From assembly GCF_002777975.1 (NCBI RefSeq), contig NZ_NGVS01000005.1, positions 106,627 to 170,626 of the forward strand: a stretch of 64,000 nt of DNA, given 5' to 3'. The notes under the pieces are model-generated. The model made no database searches. It had not been told where the DNA came from and saw nothing but the letters and a program-made list of their open reading frames with translations. The translations under genes were made by a program, and so were the position numbers. Of the stretch, positions 55,806 through 64,000 are shown piece by piece. This DNA is from Shewanella carassii. GTDB taxonomy: Bacteria; Pseudomonadota; Gammaproteobacteria; Enterobacterales; Shewanellaceae. Position 1 is the stretch's first letter, and every line of letters starts with the position of its first letter.

Positions 55806-56888
55806 TCAGCGGCGGATCTTCACCTCAGGCTCATTAAGCATCGCCAGCAAGGGGTTTTGCTGCATCACTCTGGATTTGAGGCCAAACCCCAAGATAAGCC
55901 CCATCACAAAACCGCCGATATGAGCCCAGTAAGCCACGCCTTCTCCGGCCAGCAACAACCCCACCAAATTGAAGACCAACCAGATGGCAAAGAAAGCCAT
56001 CGGCGACAACTTCTTCTGATAGATAACAAACATAAAGGTCAAGCTGGCATGGCGGAACCACAAAAGATACATGCCGAACAGACCGGCAATGGCGCCACTG
56101 GCACCCACCATAGGGATATTAGAGCCGGGATCGGCAATGATCTGCGCCGCTGCGGCCGCCAGGCCACAAAGCAGATAAAGCCCAAGGAACCTCATCCGCC
56201 CCAAGGCATCCTCCAGGTTGTCGCCAACCACATAGAGGAAGTACATATTGCCCGCCAGGTGGAGCCAGTCGCCGTGAAGGAACATATGGCTGAACAGGGT
56301 CCATACATGGCTGCCGTGCAACACCTCATCGGCCCGCAGGGCAAAGTTGGCAAACACGGTATCGGCTATGTCCAAGTCTGTGCCATAAGCGGCAAAGATC
56401 ATGATGTTGAGTGCCAGCAGCAGATAGGTGATGGCAGGCTGTGAGCGGGTCTTGAGATTGAACTCCACCGGCATTTGCGACAGAAACTGAAACAGCCAGG
56501 TTTTGACACTGATCTTGCCGTTAAGCTCGGCCAACAGCCCCTGCAGCCTTGGGGACTGCACCACTTTATTCCTTTCATCTTTATCGACCCAGACGCCACT
56601 GCAACTGTGGCAGACGTCCAGCTCTATCTGATAACCATCCATCAAATAATACCTGTGCATCTGTTCTTCACAGTGCATACAGTGACGCTTGGAAAGCCCA
56701 AGATGAGGCCCGAGCGACTCCTCTATGCGCACATGATCATTGCCATTGTCGGCAGTTGACAGCGCGCCATTAAGCTCGCCGTTATCAAACCAGATACCTT
56801 CGCAGTGATTGCAGCTATCCACCTGCTCACCGTAAAGTTCAAAGGTGCGCATCGATTCGCTGTGACACCCGGGACACTTTAAACTCAT
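55806..56888 (-). CDS. Rhomboid protease with two N-terminal zinc ribbons
   Basis: A 360-residue intramembrane serine protease. Two TFIIB-like zinc ribbons open the protein, LKCPGCHSE ... SCNHCEGIWFDNGEL (about 4-41) and HCMHCEEQ ... VCHSCSGVWVDKDE (about 69-108). The rhomboid core follows (about 150-345): HMFLHGDWLHLAGNMYFLYVVG, the catalytic Ser in GASGAIAGLFG (near 251) and the His in YWAHIGGFVMGLILG (near 319). Rhomboids cut helices within membranes. The zinc ribbons may recruit a cytoplasmic partner. It is a single gene, convergent with pntAB. Confidence 0.88.
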   Translation of the reverse strand: MSLKCPGCHSESMRTFELYGEQVDSCNHCEGIWFDNGELNGALSTADNGNDHVRIEESLGPHLGLSKRHCMHCEEQMHRYYLMDGYQIELDVCHSCSGVWVDKDERNKVVQSPRLQGLLAELNGKISVKTWLFQFLSQMPVEFNLKTRSQPAITYLLLALNIMIFAAYGTDLDIADTVFANFALRADEVLHGSHVWTLFSHMFLHGDWLHLAGNMYFLYVVGDNLEDALGRMRFLGLYLLCGLAAAAAQIIADPGSNIPMVGASGAIAGLFGMYLLWFRHASLTFMFVIYQKKLSPMAFFAIWLVFNLVGLLLAGEGVAYWAHIGGFVMGLILGFGLKSRVMQQNPLLAMLNEPEVKIRR

Positions 56889-57157
56889 GGATTATTCCTC
56901 TGTGATATTCACATCCACGCCATAGAGCCGCTGCTAAAGGCCTTGAAAAATCAAGCACAGCTCAGGCAGAGTATCGGTCACAATCTTCCTTTTCAGGCAA
57001 TACGCCCTGTGTACCGATACCAGATCAAGTTAGTTGTATATTCGCAATGGTTCGTGCGCTGAACCTGCTTGCTCAACACAACCAGGCTCAATGACAGGTG
57101 AGGCCTTACCCTATCCGGGCCATTCGCTAACGATATACTAAGTCTAAGCCCAAGCCG

Positions 57158-57739
57158 TCAGTTAACTTCTATTCCAGCGCGCTTAAGCTCATCGGCCATC
57201 TTCTTATAGCTTTGCTCTAACTTAGGTAAGGTGTGGGTTTCCACCTCTTCAATCAGGGCTCGCAGCTGTTTGGAGCCAAAGCTGGGTCCATAGAACTTAC
57301 GTTCTATCTTGCCGACAACATCAGCAGAACCCATATAGAAACGGCGGGCACCGGAGAGGATATCGCTGGGGGTTTCCAGGGTATAGGCCGAGTACTTCAT
57401 ATTTTGCCAGATGAAGTCCGCCATAACTGGATGATATTCTTTGATATTATAAGGTTTTTCTTTCTCGATAAGCTCAGTGTACTCTGTCATGACTTTGACA
57501 TTGTCTTTCAGCTCCTCATAGAGAGAATGCTGCAGATGATAATTGTTCTGCATATTAGTCAGGCTATCAAACTTAATCGCCTGTGACAGACCTTCCTGCG
57601 CCGCCAAATAAACCCCGGCAACCGTGGCGATAATCATAAAAATCTGGCTGACCCAAAAGCTGGTTTTCACCAACTCCTGATTATCGAATCTGATTTTTTT
57701 GGCGCCCCGACGCTGACTTGGCTCTTGATTGACTTCCAT
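57158..57739 (-). CDS. Hypothetical one-helix membrane protein at the end of the T6SS effector cluster
   Basis: A 193-residue protein I do not recognise. A basic N-terminus (SQRRGAKKIRFDNQELV) is followed by one membrane helix (about 26-48, FWVSQIFMIIATVAGVYLAA) and a mostly helical, charged C-terminal domain (NYHLQHSLYEELKDNVKVMTE..., IEEVETHTLPKLEQSYKKMA). By the positive-inside rule the C-terminal domain is periplasmic. It lies 100 bases after the PAAR gene on the same strand, so it may be a further immunity or accessory protein. Alternatively it is unrelated. Confidence 0.7.
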   Translation of the reverse strand: MEVNQEPSQRRGAKKIRFDNQELVKTSFWVSQIFMIIATVAGVYLAAQEGLSQAIKFDSLTNMQNNYHLQHSLYEELKDNVKVMTEYTELIEKEKPYNIKEYHPVMADFIWQNMKYSAYTLETPSDILSGARRFYMGSADVVGKIERKFYGPSFGSKQLRALIEEVETHTLPKLEQSYKKMADELKRAGIEVN

Positions 57740-57839
57740 TTCGATACCTCTATGAAACTGACTGAATTTTTGAGGCCGCCATCATACAGAAGGGGGCAAC
57801 CTCGAGCCAGTCCCATGGGTCATTTTTACCGCTCAGATC

Positions 57840-58124
57840 TCAACCAATATTCACAGTGCCGCCGCCCACCAGAGTACCACCGCAGTCAACCGCATCACCG
57901 GTTCTGGCAGCAGGCTTCCCATCGATAAAAACACTGCCCGAACCCGCGGCAATGGTACGAGGGTGCGGCGGATGTTTGGGCTTGTCGTGGGGGGCCAATG
58001 AATCACCCTGACGTGCCAGAGGAATACCATCCACCTTGACCGTGGAAGAGGCCGAAGTCACCGGCGTGGGTGGAAACCCATCATGATCTGTCCCTATATC
58101 GCCCAACTTAACGGCATTACCCAT
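57840..58124 (-). CDS. PAAR-domain T6SS spike-tip protein
   Basis: A 94-residue, single-domain PAAR protein, the sharp tip that sits on the VgrG spike of type VI secretion systems. It shows the glycine- and proline-rich repeats of the fold: VKLGDIGTDHDGFPP, VKVDGIPLARQGD, HPRTIAAGSGSVFIDGKPAARTGDAVDCGG, with His and Cys residues suitable for the tip zinc. The start at 58124 has AAGGAG six bases upstream; the frame to 58190 lacks this. It lies between the DUF2931 lipoprotein and the one-helix protein. Confidence 0.92.
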   Translation of the reverse strand: MGNAVKLGDIGTDHDGFPPTPVTSASSTVKVDGIPLARQGDSLAPHDKPKHPPHPRTIAAGSGSVFIDGKPAARTGDAVDCGGTLVGGGTVNIG

Positions 58125-58146
58125 AACTGACTCCTTAATACCTTGA

Positions 58147-59256
58147 TTAACGTCCGCAAAATTTATCTGCCCATTGCTGCACCCTGGCAAGCTCTGTCTC
58201 TGTCAGCTGCAGCCTGGCTGCCAAGGGTGCCAACTCGCCGCTCGATGATGCAGCCACTCTGGCCAGCACCCATAATTCAGACTCTCTTGGACTCAGGCCC
58301 TTGGCGGCGGCTTCCTCCCAGGCCAGAGTGACTGCCTGAGGCAAGCTGTAATAGAGTTCACTGCTATCCAGCAACGGCTTGGCATCGAGCCATAAACGGC
58401 TGAGCCAGCGTTGTTGCTGCCGACTAAGCGGCGTTTGTGGGCTCAAGGGGCGCTCGGGCTTATCGGTCCAGCAGCGGCTATCGCTCAGCAACATAGGTTC
58501 TTGCTCCATTCCCGGGCCACTTTGGCGCATCGACTCCAGCCTCTCAGGGCGGACAGGCAGCAAAGGCTCTGCGGACGCGGCATTTTTGCGCCTCTGCCCC
58601 TCAATGGCCAGCATATACTGGCGATAATCCCTGTCACTTGCATCGAGTGTCATGGGGCCAAACTGAGCCTGGGCCTGACGCAGGTACTGATAACGGCCAC
58701 AAACCGCGAGCCACACCTTGGCTTCGCCGCCCGGCAACAAGCCAAATAAAATGCCTGTTTGACAAGCTTTACCACTGTCATTATCGCCGGTTGCCGCGGC
58801 CAACATCTGCCGCTGCAACTCATCAGGCAGGCGGAAACTCAGTTCATAGACCCGCTCTTCAGTGAGCGCCAGATAGCGGATAAATATCTCTTCCGGCGGC
58901 TGAACATAAGCATCGGCGTTATAAAAACTGCTGATGCAGTTGAAACAAAAATCCAGTGTCCAGGGATCCAGCCCTCCGGGAGCATTGGCCTTATGGGTCT
59001 TGAGGTCCGGGATCCGCCGAAAGCCGGTATGCACCGAAGTCCAGTCCTGCTTACTGTTGAGGCCATAGACAGTCGGCACAGGATTGCCCATGGGCATGAC
59101 TTCATAATAAAAAGGCGCCACTATCTCTATATCCCAGGGAATACCTTCGCTCTGAGACGCTGCTCTGGCGCTCATGCTGCCTCCCGAGCAGGCAAACAGA
59201 AAGCCGCTCATCAGCAATAACAACAGGCGAAGTACTGTGGCAAACCCCATAGGCAT
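58147..59256 (-). CDS. DUF2931 lipoprotein, putative immunity protein of the lipase effector
   Basis: A 369-residue lipoprotein. The signal peptide ends in lipobox LFAC (Cys23), and Ser follows Cys. Residues about 35-215 match the DUF2931 family (WDIEIVAPFYYEVMPMGNP, a conserved W and LDFCFNCISSFYNADAYVQPPE), frequently found next to T6SS lipases. Residues about 235-369 are an extra helical domain (LPQAVTLAWEEAAAKGLSPRESELWVLARVAAS). The gene starts one base after the lipase stop (TAG T ATG), a coupling typical of effector-immunity pairs. As a periplasm-facing lipoprotein it is in the right place to neutralise a phospholipase. Function is inferred. Confidence 0.75.
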   Translation of the reverse strand: MPMGFATVLRLLLLLMSGFLFACSGGSMSARAASQSEGIPWDIEIVAPFYYEVMPMGNPVPTVYGLNSKQDWTSVHTGFRRIPDLKTHKANAPGGLDPWTLDFCFNCISSFYNADAYVQPPEEIFIRYLALTEERVYELSFRLPDELQRQMLAAATGDNDSGKACQTGILFGLLPGGEAKVWLAVCGRYQYLRQAQAQFGPMTLDASDRDYRQYMLAIEGQRRKNAASAEPLLPVRPERLESMRQSGPGMEQEPMLLSDSRCWTDKPERPLSPQTPLSRQQQRWLSRLWLDAKPLLDSSELYYSLPQAVTLAWEEAAAKGLSPRESELWVLARVAASSSGELAPLAARLQLTETELARVQQWADKFCGR

Positions 59257-59257
59257 A

Positions 59258-61339
59258 CTATTTCCCTTTTACGGCCGGGTGCACGGCGCGAGCATTGCCG
59301 TCGTTGGGGATATAAGGCACGATAAAACCACCGGCGACCGATACCACATCGGCGCTGTGGTGAATAAAGTGTGGCCTCAGTGCCCGCCTGAAAGATTCAT
59401 CGCCAAGCAGCGGGTGCAGTTGCCCCTGCATCGCCTGCTGCAATACCTCTTCGCAAATAGCGGCGAATGAACGACCAAGCAGGTTAAAGTGACTGTTGAG
59501 ATCTTCCACCTTGTAGCTGCTGTCCGAGCTCCATTTCTGCTCGAAGGCGCCGTCATCAAAGTTCACGCCGCTGAACTTGGCCAAACCGGCCATCAGCCTT
59601 AGATACAGGCGTGACAGATCCCCTTCAACAATCCGCGTCATGGTCAGCTTCACCGTTACCCTCTCTTCCGGATCACTGTTCTCGTTGCCCTGCAATACAG
59701 GCCTGACCACATAATCGATACTCAAGTCCGAGGTCTGACACCAGTTCATGGTGACCAAACGGTCGATTTCCCGCAGCACCTTTTTACCTGCATTGGAGGC
59801 CATCACCTTGGCGGTCAATGCCGGATCGTCCCCTTGACCAAAAGCCACCGGGCTATTGCTGCTGACGGCGTTTTTCGGCAAGCGGCTGTGATAGGCGGCA
59901 ACCAGCTTGGTCTCGGTAAACAGCGGATTGTAGGACTGCACCTTGCCATCGAAAAACTGGCGTGAATAGTAACCACCGCCAAGATCCGAGTGTGCCCCGG
60001 GCAACACAGCCTCAAAGAAGGGGGCCGTTGGGTTTCGAGAGGCGTTGTTGAGACTATTGAGGGAGAAGTTATACCTGAACTCATCCCTTGGATTGGCAGT
60101 GAGATGCACCACCTTCTTCACCCGCTTGGGATCCAGCCAGAGCTTCACATCCCCATTGTGTTCATCATGGGGATCTATGCCGTCCCACAGGGTCGCAATT
60201 GCAGCGACGGTATCGTAAATACCGACGAAGTGGATCTGACAATGCTCATTGTTTTGCCAATCCATATCTGAGCGCAGCGGCACATCGCTGCAATGCTTCG
60301 CCAGCGCGGCCTGGAACAGGTTATCTTTTTCCCTGAGCACCATGTTGGCGCAATGACGTGCCGCCGCTGCGCCACGACTGAAACCAAAGAGATCAAACTC
60401 AAACTTGCCTACGCCATCATACTGGTTGGCAAGGCGGCCCCACTGCGACTTGAGCTTGTTCTGACAGACATCATTCAATGCCTGCTCCACCCGGGACTCA
60501 ACACCGTTATCCCCGCGTCCTGCTGCCACCCCGGCAAAGGCATCATCATCATCTATGCCGTTAGCTGGCTCTTCCAGAGACGTACCTATCCCTTTGACAT
60601 ACAAGCCAAACTGCAAAAGGCCAGCGCCATAGAGCTGATTGGCGTAAAGCCACTCAAGTTTCTGCACATTGGTGTATTCATTGGTAGCACTGAGATTCTC
60701 CATCGCCTTGGGCATGGGTGCCTGACACTGAGCCGCCAGTTCCAGGGCCTGTTCCTGTGACTCCACCGAGAAGCGGTTCATACAGTAATTCGCCGCCCGC
60801 TCCTGCTGTTGCCTGCCCCAATCGACGTTATAAGTGTTGTTGGCTGTGCCATCGAAAAACAGCCCCATACGCACGGTTAACCATTTGAATGCCTGGATCT
60901 CCACCACATAGGCGTTGCGGCTGAGCAGCTCTATGGCACCACTCTTGCCTTTCCCGGCTTGATGGCGCTCTGCCACGGCGGCTGTGGGAGGCTGTTGCCA
61001 AAAATCACCAACCGTTGCCTGCAAATGCTGTTTAACCGTATTGTTGAAGCCCTTGGCCGCCTTAACATATTCAGGCACGGCCGAGGTTTCGGCTGCATTC
61101 AGGGGACGCCTGGACATCACTGCCTTGAGCCAGCTGTCGGTATCAAAAGTCAGCGTCACCGCCCCCGGCGCCAAGCAGGTGATCAGTTGCGGCCCCCCCG
61201 TCAACTTGAGCTGTCGACTGTTGCCGGCGGCATCGGTAACAGTGGCTGTTAACCCGGATAAGGGCTGATTGCTTTCATCACGAAAGTCGATTTCAATCCA
61301 GTCGGTTAAGGTTTCACAGGGGATAGTGTGCTGACTCAT
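59258..61339 (-). CDS. DUF2235 lipase, predicted T6SS phospholipase effector (Tle1-like)
   Basis: A 693-residue alpha/beta hydrolase of the DUF2235/Tle1 type. An N-terminal Ig-like segment (residues about 8-75, WIEIDFRDESNQPLSGLTATV) precedes MGLFFDGTANNTYNVD, the family start of the hydrolase fold (near 165), and the nucleophile Ser321 in FDLFGFSRGAAAARH. Acid and His candidates are in VGIYDTVAA and GAHSDLGGGY, the usual family positions. Tle1 proteins cleave phospholipids in the target periplasm. The gene overlaps the DUF4123 adaptor stop (ATGA) and is followed by the lipoprotein, matching known lipase effector modules. Confidence 0.87.
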   Translation of the reverse strand: MSQHTIPCETLTDWIEIDFRDESNQPLSGLTATVTDAAGNSRQLKLTGGPQLITCLAPGAVTLTFDTDSWLKAVMSRRPLNAAETSAVPEYVKAAKGFNNTVKQHLQATVGDFWQQPPTAAVAERHQAGKGKSGAIELLSRNAYVVEIQAFKWLTVRMGLFFDGTANNTYNVDWGRQQQERAANYCMNRFSVESQEQALELAAQCQAPMPKAMENLSATNEYTNVQKLEWLYANQLYGAGLLQFGLYVKGIGTSLEEPANGIDDDDAFAGVAAGRGDNGVESRVEQALNDVCQNKLKSQWGRLANQYDGVGKFEFDLFGFSRGAAAARHCANMVLREKDNLFQAALAKHCSDVPLRSDMDWQNNEHCQIHFVGIYDTVAAIATLWDGIDPHDEHNGDVKLWLDPKRVKKVVHLTANPRDEFRYNFSLNSLNNASRNPTAPFFEAVLPGAHSDLGGGYYSRQFFDGKVQSYNPLFTETKLVAAYHSRLPKNAVSSNSPVAFGQGDDPALTAKVMASNAGKKVLREIDRLVTMNWCQTSDLSIDYVVRPVLQGNENSDPEERVTVKLTMTRIVEGDLSRLYLRLMAGLAKFSGVNFDDGAFEQKWSSDSSYKVEDLNSHFNLLGRSFAAICEEVLQQAMQGQLHPLLGDESFRRALRPHFIHHSADVVSVAGGFIVPYIPNDGNARAVHPAVKGK

Positions 61340-62199
61340 GCATGCTCCATCCATTTAGCCAAATTCAAAAAGTCCTGTTGATTCAATCTCATTCCTTGGG
61401 CGATCGCCGGCATAGGATAGCTGACACTGCGTCCCAGACGCGCGGCAGCAAACACAGGGATATCCTCTTCATCCACCCCTTGTTCACGACCTCGCAGAAT
61501 CGCCGCCTTAATGATCTCCCGCCGCTTGGGTTGCTGACTCATCAAGGGATGCAACTCTCGCCATAACTGGCGCTCAACAATATAGATATGGCGCTGGATG
61601 TCGCTTTGTCCGGCCAGATGCTCGGGTTTCATCTGCCACCAGATATCCGCATGCTCGGTATAACCGGGCTCGCCCGGGTGCAGCACCACAGTGCTGTCAT
61701 GCTGGGCCTCAACGGGGCTGGCGGGATCAAGATGCTGCGCCTCATCCATGGGGTCGTCGCTGTTGCCGCTTGGCAACGGCTTGCCGACAAAGCTCAAACG
61801 GGTTATCGGCCCCAGAAAAGCCCCCAACTCAACTTGGCTAAAGCGCGGCAGCATAGGTTGCAGCACTCTTGGGTCATAGAAGCGGAATACCACTCGTTCA
61901 CCATCACATGCCGCCAGCAACAGACTCTTCAAGTGGGCAAGCAGTTGCGGCCTGGGCAAATGACTCTCCAGCGCCAGAATAGGGCAATCGGCAAATGGCG
62001 CTTGCTGCAACAGTTCCGGCCGTGCCGGCACCAACCATGGCCCCTTATCTTTATGGGACTCGAGCAAGGTGCCCTGAAACAGAGGCACGGCATCCACGCC
62101 GCCCTGTTGATAATAAGCGGGCAGCAGCTTTTCATTGGCCAGGGGATTAAGCAGCCAATAGCCTAATTCACTCAGGGTGTCATTCCGTTGCACAAACAT
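61336..62199 (-). CDS. DUF4123 T6SS effector adaptor
   Basis: A 287-residue DUF4123 protein, the chaperone/adaptor (TEC type) that loads an effector onto its VgrG. The family core can be seen in YWLLNPLANEKLLPAYY, FADCPILALESHLPRPQLLAHLKSLLLA, then RVVFRFYDPRVLQPMLP (near 130) and LGAFLGPITRLSF. The start at 62199 has AAGGAG five bases upstream. Its position between vgrG and the DUF2235 lipase, with ATGA overlap to the latter, assigns the lipase as its cargo. Confidence 0.87.
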   Translation of the reverse strand: MFVQRNDTLSELGYWLLNPLANEKLLPAYYQQGGVDAVPLFQGTLLESHKDKGPWLVPARPELLQQAPFADCPILALESHLPRPQLLAHLKSLLLAACDGERVVFRFYDPRVLQPMLPRFSQVELGAFLGPITRLSFVGKPLPSGNSDDPMDEAQHLDPASPVEAQHDSTVVLHPGEPGYTEHADIWWQMKPEHLAGQSDIQRHIYIVERQLWRELHPLMSQQPKRREIIKAAILRGREQGVDEEDIPVFAAARLGRSVSYPMPAIAQGMRLNQQDFLNLAKWMEHA

Positions 62200-62244
62200 T
62201 TCCACTCCTTGATAACCAAAGCCGCGCGGCGACTCCGGCAGCAA

Positions 62245-62802
62245 TCAATCCTTGGCTTCAACCAGCTTGCCATCTTGCAAGCGGTAATCTGTGGTAACCA
62301 GCAAAGCCTTATCAGCATTTGTATCTCTGCTGCTGATGACTCTGATTCTTGGCTCTCCGGCGGATGTGTACTGCAGTTCTATTCCATCTCTATCCGATAC
62401 CAAGTCATCGGAAGGCAGTCGCCGCAGCAGATTGCCCTCGAGCCGATAAACATTCATCAGGGTCTGGTGCCCGCCTGCCTTGTATCTAAGCAGAATCTCA
62501 ACTTGTCCATCTCCGTCGAGATCAACCGCTTGCAATTGGGGGGTATGGCCTGTGAAACCGTCGATGATCCGCGGATAACCCTGGCGATTATATTGCGTCA
62601 GATAAAGCTCTGCGGTGGGCATGCGATCGCCTTCGCTATCGGCAAACCAGAGGGCGGAGACATCCACTCTGGCGATAGTCCGCAACTCAAGCGTTAAACT
62701 CGCCTCCGCTGACTTCTGGGAAAAACCGTTTTCTGCTGTTGTTGCCCAAGCCGGAATCGCACCGCAACACAACAACACCCAAGCTAATACCAACTGCCTC
62801 AT
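62245..62802 (-). CDS. Small exported protein, candidate immunity to the VgrG hydrolase domain
   Basis: A 185-residue protein with a Sec signal peptide (LVLAWVLLCCGAIPAWA, cut near residue 20). A central VDLDGDGQVEILLRY (near 95) is a VCBS/EF-hand-like calcium loop, part of a beta-rich domain. It is not lipidated (no lipobox), so probably periplasmic. Its ATG shares one base with the VgrG stop (TAATG), showing tight coupling. The periplasm is where a peptidoglycan hydrolase would act, so an immunity role is the leading idea; no family known to me proves it. Confidence 0.7.
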   Translation of the reverse strand: MRQLVLAWVLLCCGAIPAWATTAENGFSQKSAEASLTLELRTIARVDVSALWFADSEGDRMPTAELYLTQYNRQGYPRIIDGFTGHTPQLQAVDLDGDGQVEILLRYKAGGHQTLMNVYRLEGNLLRRLPSDDLVSDRDGIELQYTSAGEPRIRVISSRDTNADKALLVTTDYRLQDGKLVEAKD

Positions 62803-64000
62803 TATTTGTCTGCCTTACCGGTGATACGCCACCAGTCCTGTTCAAATTTCTCCACTGTGCCCTTACCAAGCACAGTGTTGTAGTATTGCTTCCAATATTT
62901 GGCTACCGCCTTGATATCCTGACCATCAGGGAAGGCCTCTCCGGTTCTGAATCTGGCTCTGGCATAGTGCACATAAGCCATGGCGGTGGCGTATTCATCA
63001 TTGTTGCGCAGCTCGGATAATCTGTCATCCGAGCCTTGCAGTGCCGAAACCTTCTTCGCCAATTTCGATTTATACTTCAGGAAGTTGTCCCAGATATCAT
63101 TGTGGGTTGCCGGTTCCATCTGGTACAGCCCCTTGGCGGGTCCGTTACCCATCTGATCTCTCATGGTCAGATGGCTCTCATGAGCTGCCGTCCCCAACAA
63201 TAGAATTTCGGCATCTTCATCGACCACATCAAGTTTTGCCAGCGTCGGCCGGATCACTTCACGGCGAAAACGCTCGGCTTCAGTTTCTTCTGTCTGTGGC
63301 TGGGTCTCAGCTTGTTGACTATCAGCGGCACCGGGCGCCACTGCAGATGCCGCTCCGCCACCGGCCGCAGCATCTGCTGTTTCTGCCGTATCGGCTTCAG
63401 TTGAAGTCCCAGCAGCGCTTTGCGTCTGAGCTTGAGGCTGAGATTGAGCCTCCTCTTCGGTCAGCGGGCACACCTGCACCGCAGGCGCGGCGAACTCCTC
63501 GGCAACCAACAGCGCAGATAGGGGAACACTTCCCCCCTGAGGCAATATCGCTTGTTCAACCACGCCGGGTAACACAGATGCCAAACCGCTGAAACCACTG
63601 GCACTGCCTGGGCTACCCCCTGAGTTGAGGTTGATCCCTGGGCCGGAAAGATGCACCCCGGCCGGATCGACTTTGACAAAACTGCCACCGGCCTTAAGCG
63701 TTACTTCGGCGCCGGACTCGATCACTATCTTGGCACCGGCTTTCAATTGAATTTCCGGCCCGGCCTGCAGCAGGTATTTGTCTGCAACCTTGATCTGTTG
63801 GCTGGCATCCACTATCAGGCTCTTGTCGCCTGTTACCTGCTGGCGGGACTCGCCCAACACCGTCAAGTGGTCGTTGCCGCCGATGCGGCTGCGCCTTTCA
63901 TTGTCCACATCCAGGTGGTTGTCGTGCTTGATATGCTCGTGTCTGTCATTCTCGGTCAGTAGGTTCAGGTCTTTCTGCGCATGCAGGTAAATCTCCTCTT
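62802..64000 (-). CDS. vgrG: VgrG spike protein with C-terminal predicted peptidoglycan hydrolase (partial)
   Basis: About 398 C-terminal residues of a VgrG; the start is beyond the window. The part seen begins in the gp5-like stalk (EIYLHAQKDLNLLTENDRHE, then GNDHLTVLGESRQQVTGDKS and KAGAKIVIESGAEVTLKAG repeats). A DUF2345-type end is followed by a low-complexity linker of about 65 residues rich in Ala, Gln, Glu, Thr. The final 150 residues form a lysozyme/transglycosylase-like domain, with the likely catalytic Glu in LLGTAAHESHLTMRD and the conserved GLYQMEPATHNDIWDN. This makes it an evolved VgrG that carries its own antibacterial domain. The exact enzymatic class is inferred. Confidence 0.87.
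   Translation of the reverse strand, partial: EEIYLHAQKDLNLLTENDRHEHIKHDNHLDVDNERRSRIGGNDHLTVLGESRQQVTGDKSLIVDASQQIKVADKYLLQAGPEIQLKAGAKIVIESGAEVTLKAGGSFVKVDPAGVHLSGPGINLNSGGSPGSASGFSGLASVLPGVVEQAILPQGGSVPLSALLVAEEFAAPAVQVCPLTEEEAQSQPQAQTQSAAGTSTEADTAETADAAAGGGAASAVAPGAADSQQAETQPQTEETEAERFRREVIRPTLAKLDVVDEDAEILLLGTAAHESHLTMRDQMGNGPAKGLYQMEPATHNDIWDNFLKYKSKLAKKVSALQGSDDRLSELRNNDEYATAMAYVHYARARFRTGEAFPDGQDIKAVAKYWKQYYNTVLGKGTVEKFEQDWWRITGKADK

Noticed and set aside
1..64000. CRISPR arrays, IS elements, prophage or integron
   Set aside because: No regularly spaced repeats, transposase, integrase or phage structural genes were found; the VgrG/PAAR genes belong to a T6SS cluster rather than a phage.

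Overview
The window reads as chromosome of a gammaproteobacterium, most likely a Shewanella species of the higher-GC group. This rests on recognising many proteins as closest in style to Shewanella, Vibrio and Alteromonadales (TIGR03899, DUF3144, DUF4920, Tas, CsdA/CsdE, FolM, a CcoG paralogue, soluble CZB chemoreceptor), not on a database search. No IS element, prophage, integron or CRISPR array was seen. Gene density is high, about 58 genes plus one tRNA.

Layout. 0-9.1 kb: secreted lipoprotein acylase, YjjX, a MarR-acetyltransferase fusion, a small AT-rich gene with a striking palindrome pair, Tas, the CsdA/CsdE sulfur-transfer pair, tRNA-Pro(CGG), a HupE-like protein. 9.1-20.1 kb: trpS behind what looks like a Trp-codon leader-peptide attenuator, a broken lipid A deacylase (PagL-like) gene, a POT-like transporter, a zinc-domain chemoreceptor, a SufR-like regulator divergent from a flavin reductase with paired operators, FolM, and a Fur-box DUF4920/PepSY pair. 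20.1-25.9 kb: a TonB-dependent receptor plus an ABC importer operon (Tat-type binding protein, permease, ATPase) and a methyltransferase; both transcription units carry an operator of the ModE (molybdate) type, so this looks like an outer-membrane-to-cytoplasm molybdenum uptake system. 26-38.9 kb: chemoreceptor, Ung, DUF3144, LysE, a DsbD-like thioredoxin, a PAS/sigma-54 activator next to a CcoG paralogue with a clear -24/-12 promoter and tandem upstream operators, an acyl-CoA ligase, HemG with a membrane cytochrome b, and TIGR03899.

38.9-52.2 kb: assimilatory sulfate reduction in two leftward units, cobA-cysD-cysN-SLC13 permease-cysC and cysJ-cysI-cysH. Sulfate is taken up, activated to APS and PAPS, reduced to sulfite and then sulfide; CobA starts the siroheme needed by CysI. 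Between them lie pldA and a protease-fold protein. 52.6-56.9 kb: pntAB transhydrogenase, which can supply the NADPH that CysJ consumes, and a zinc-finger rhomboid protease.

57.1-64 kb: a type VI secretion effector cluster, all leftward: a VgrG with a C-terminal predicted muramidase/transglycosylase domain (its start lies outside the window), a small exported protein, a DUF4123 adaptor, a DUF2235 lipase, a DUF2931 lipoprotein, a PAAR tip protein and a one-helix membrane protein. The exported protein and the lipoprotein are the natural candidates for immunity proteins.
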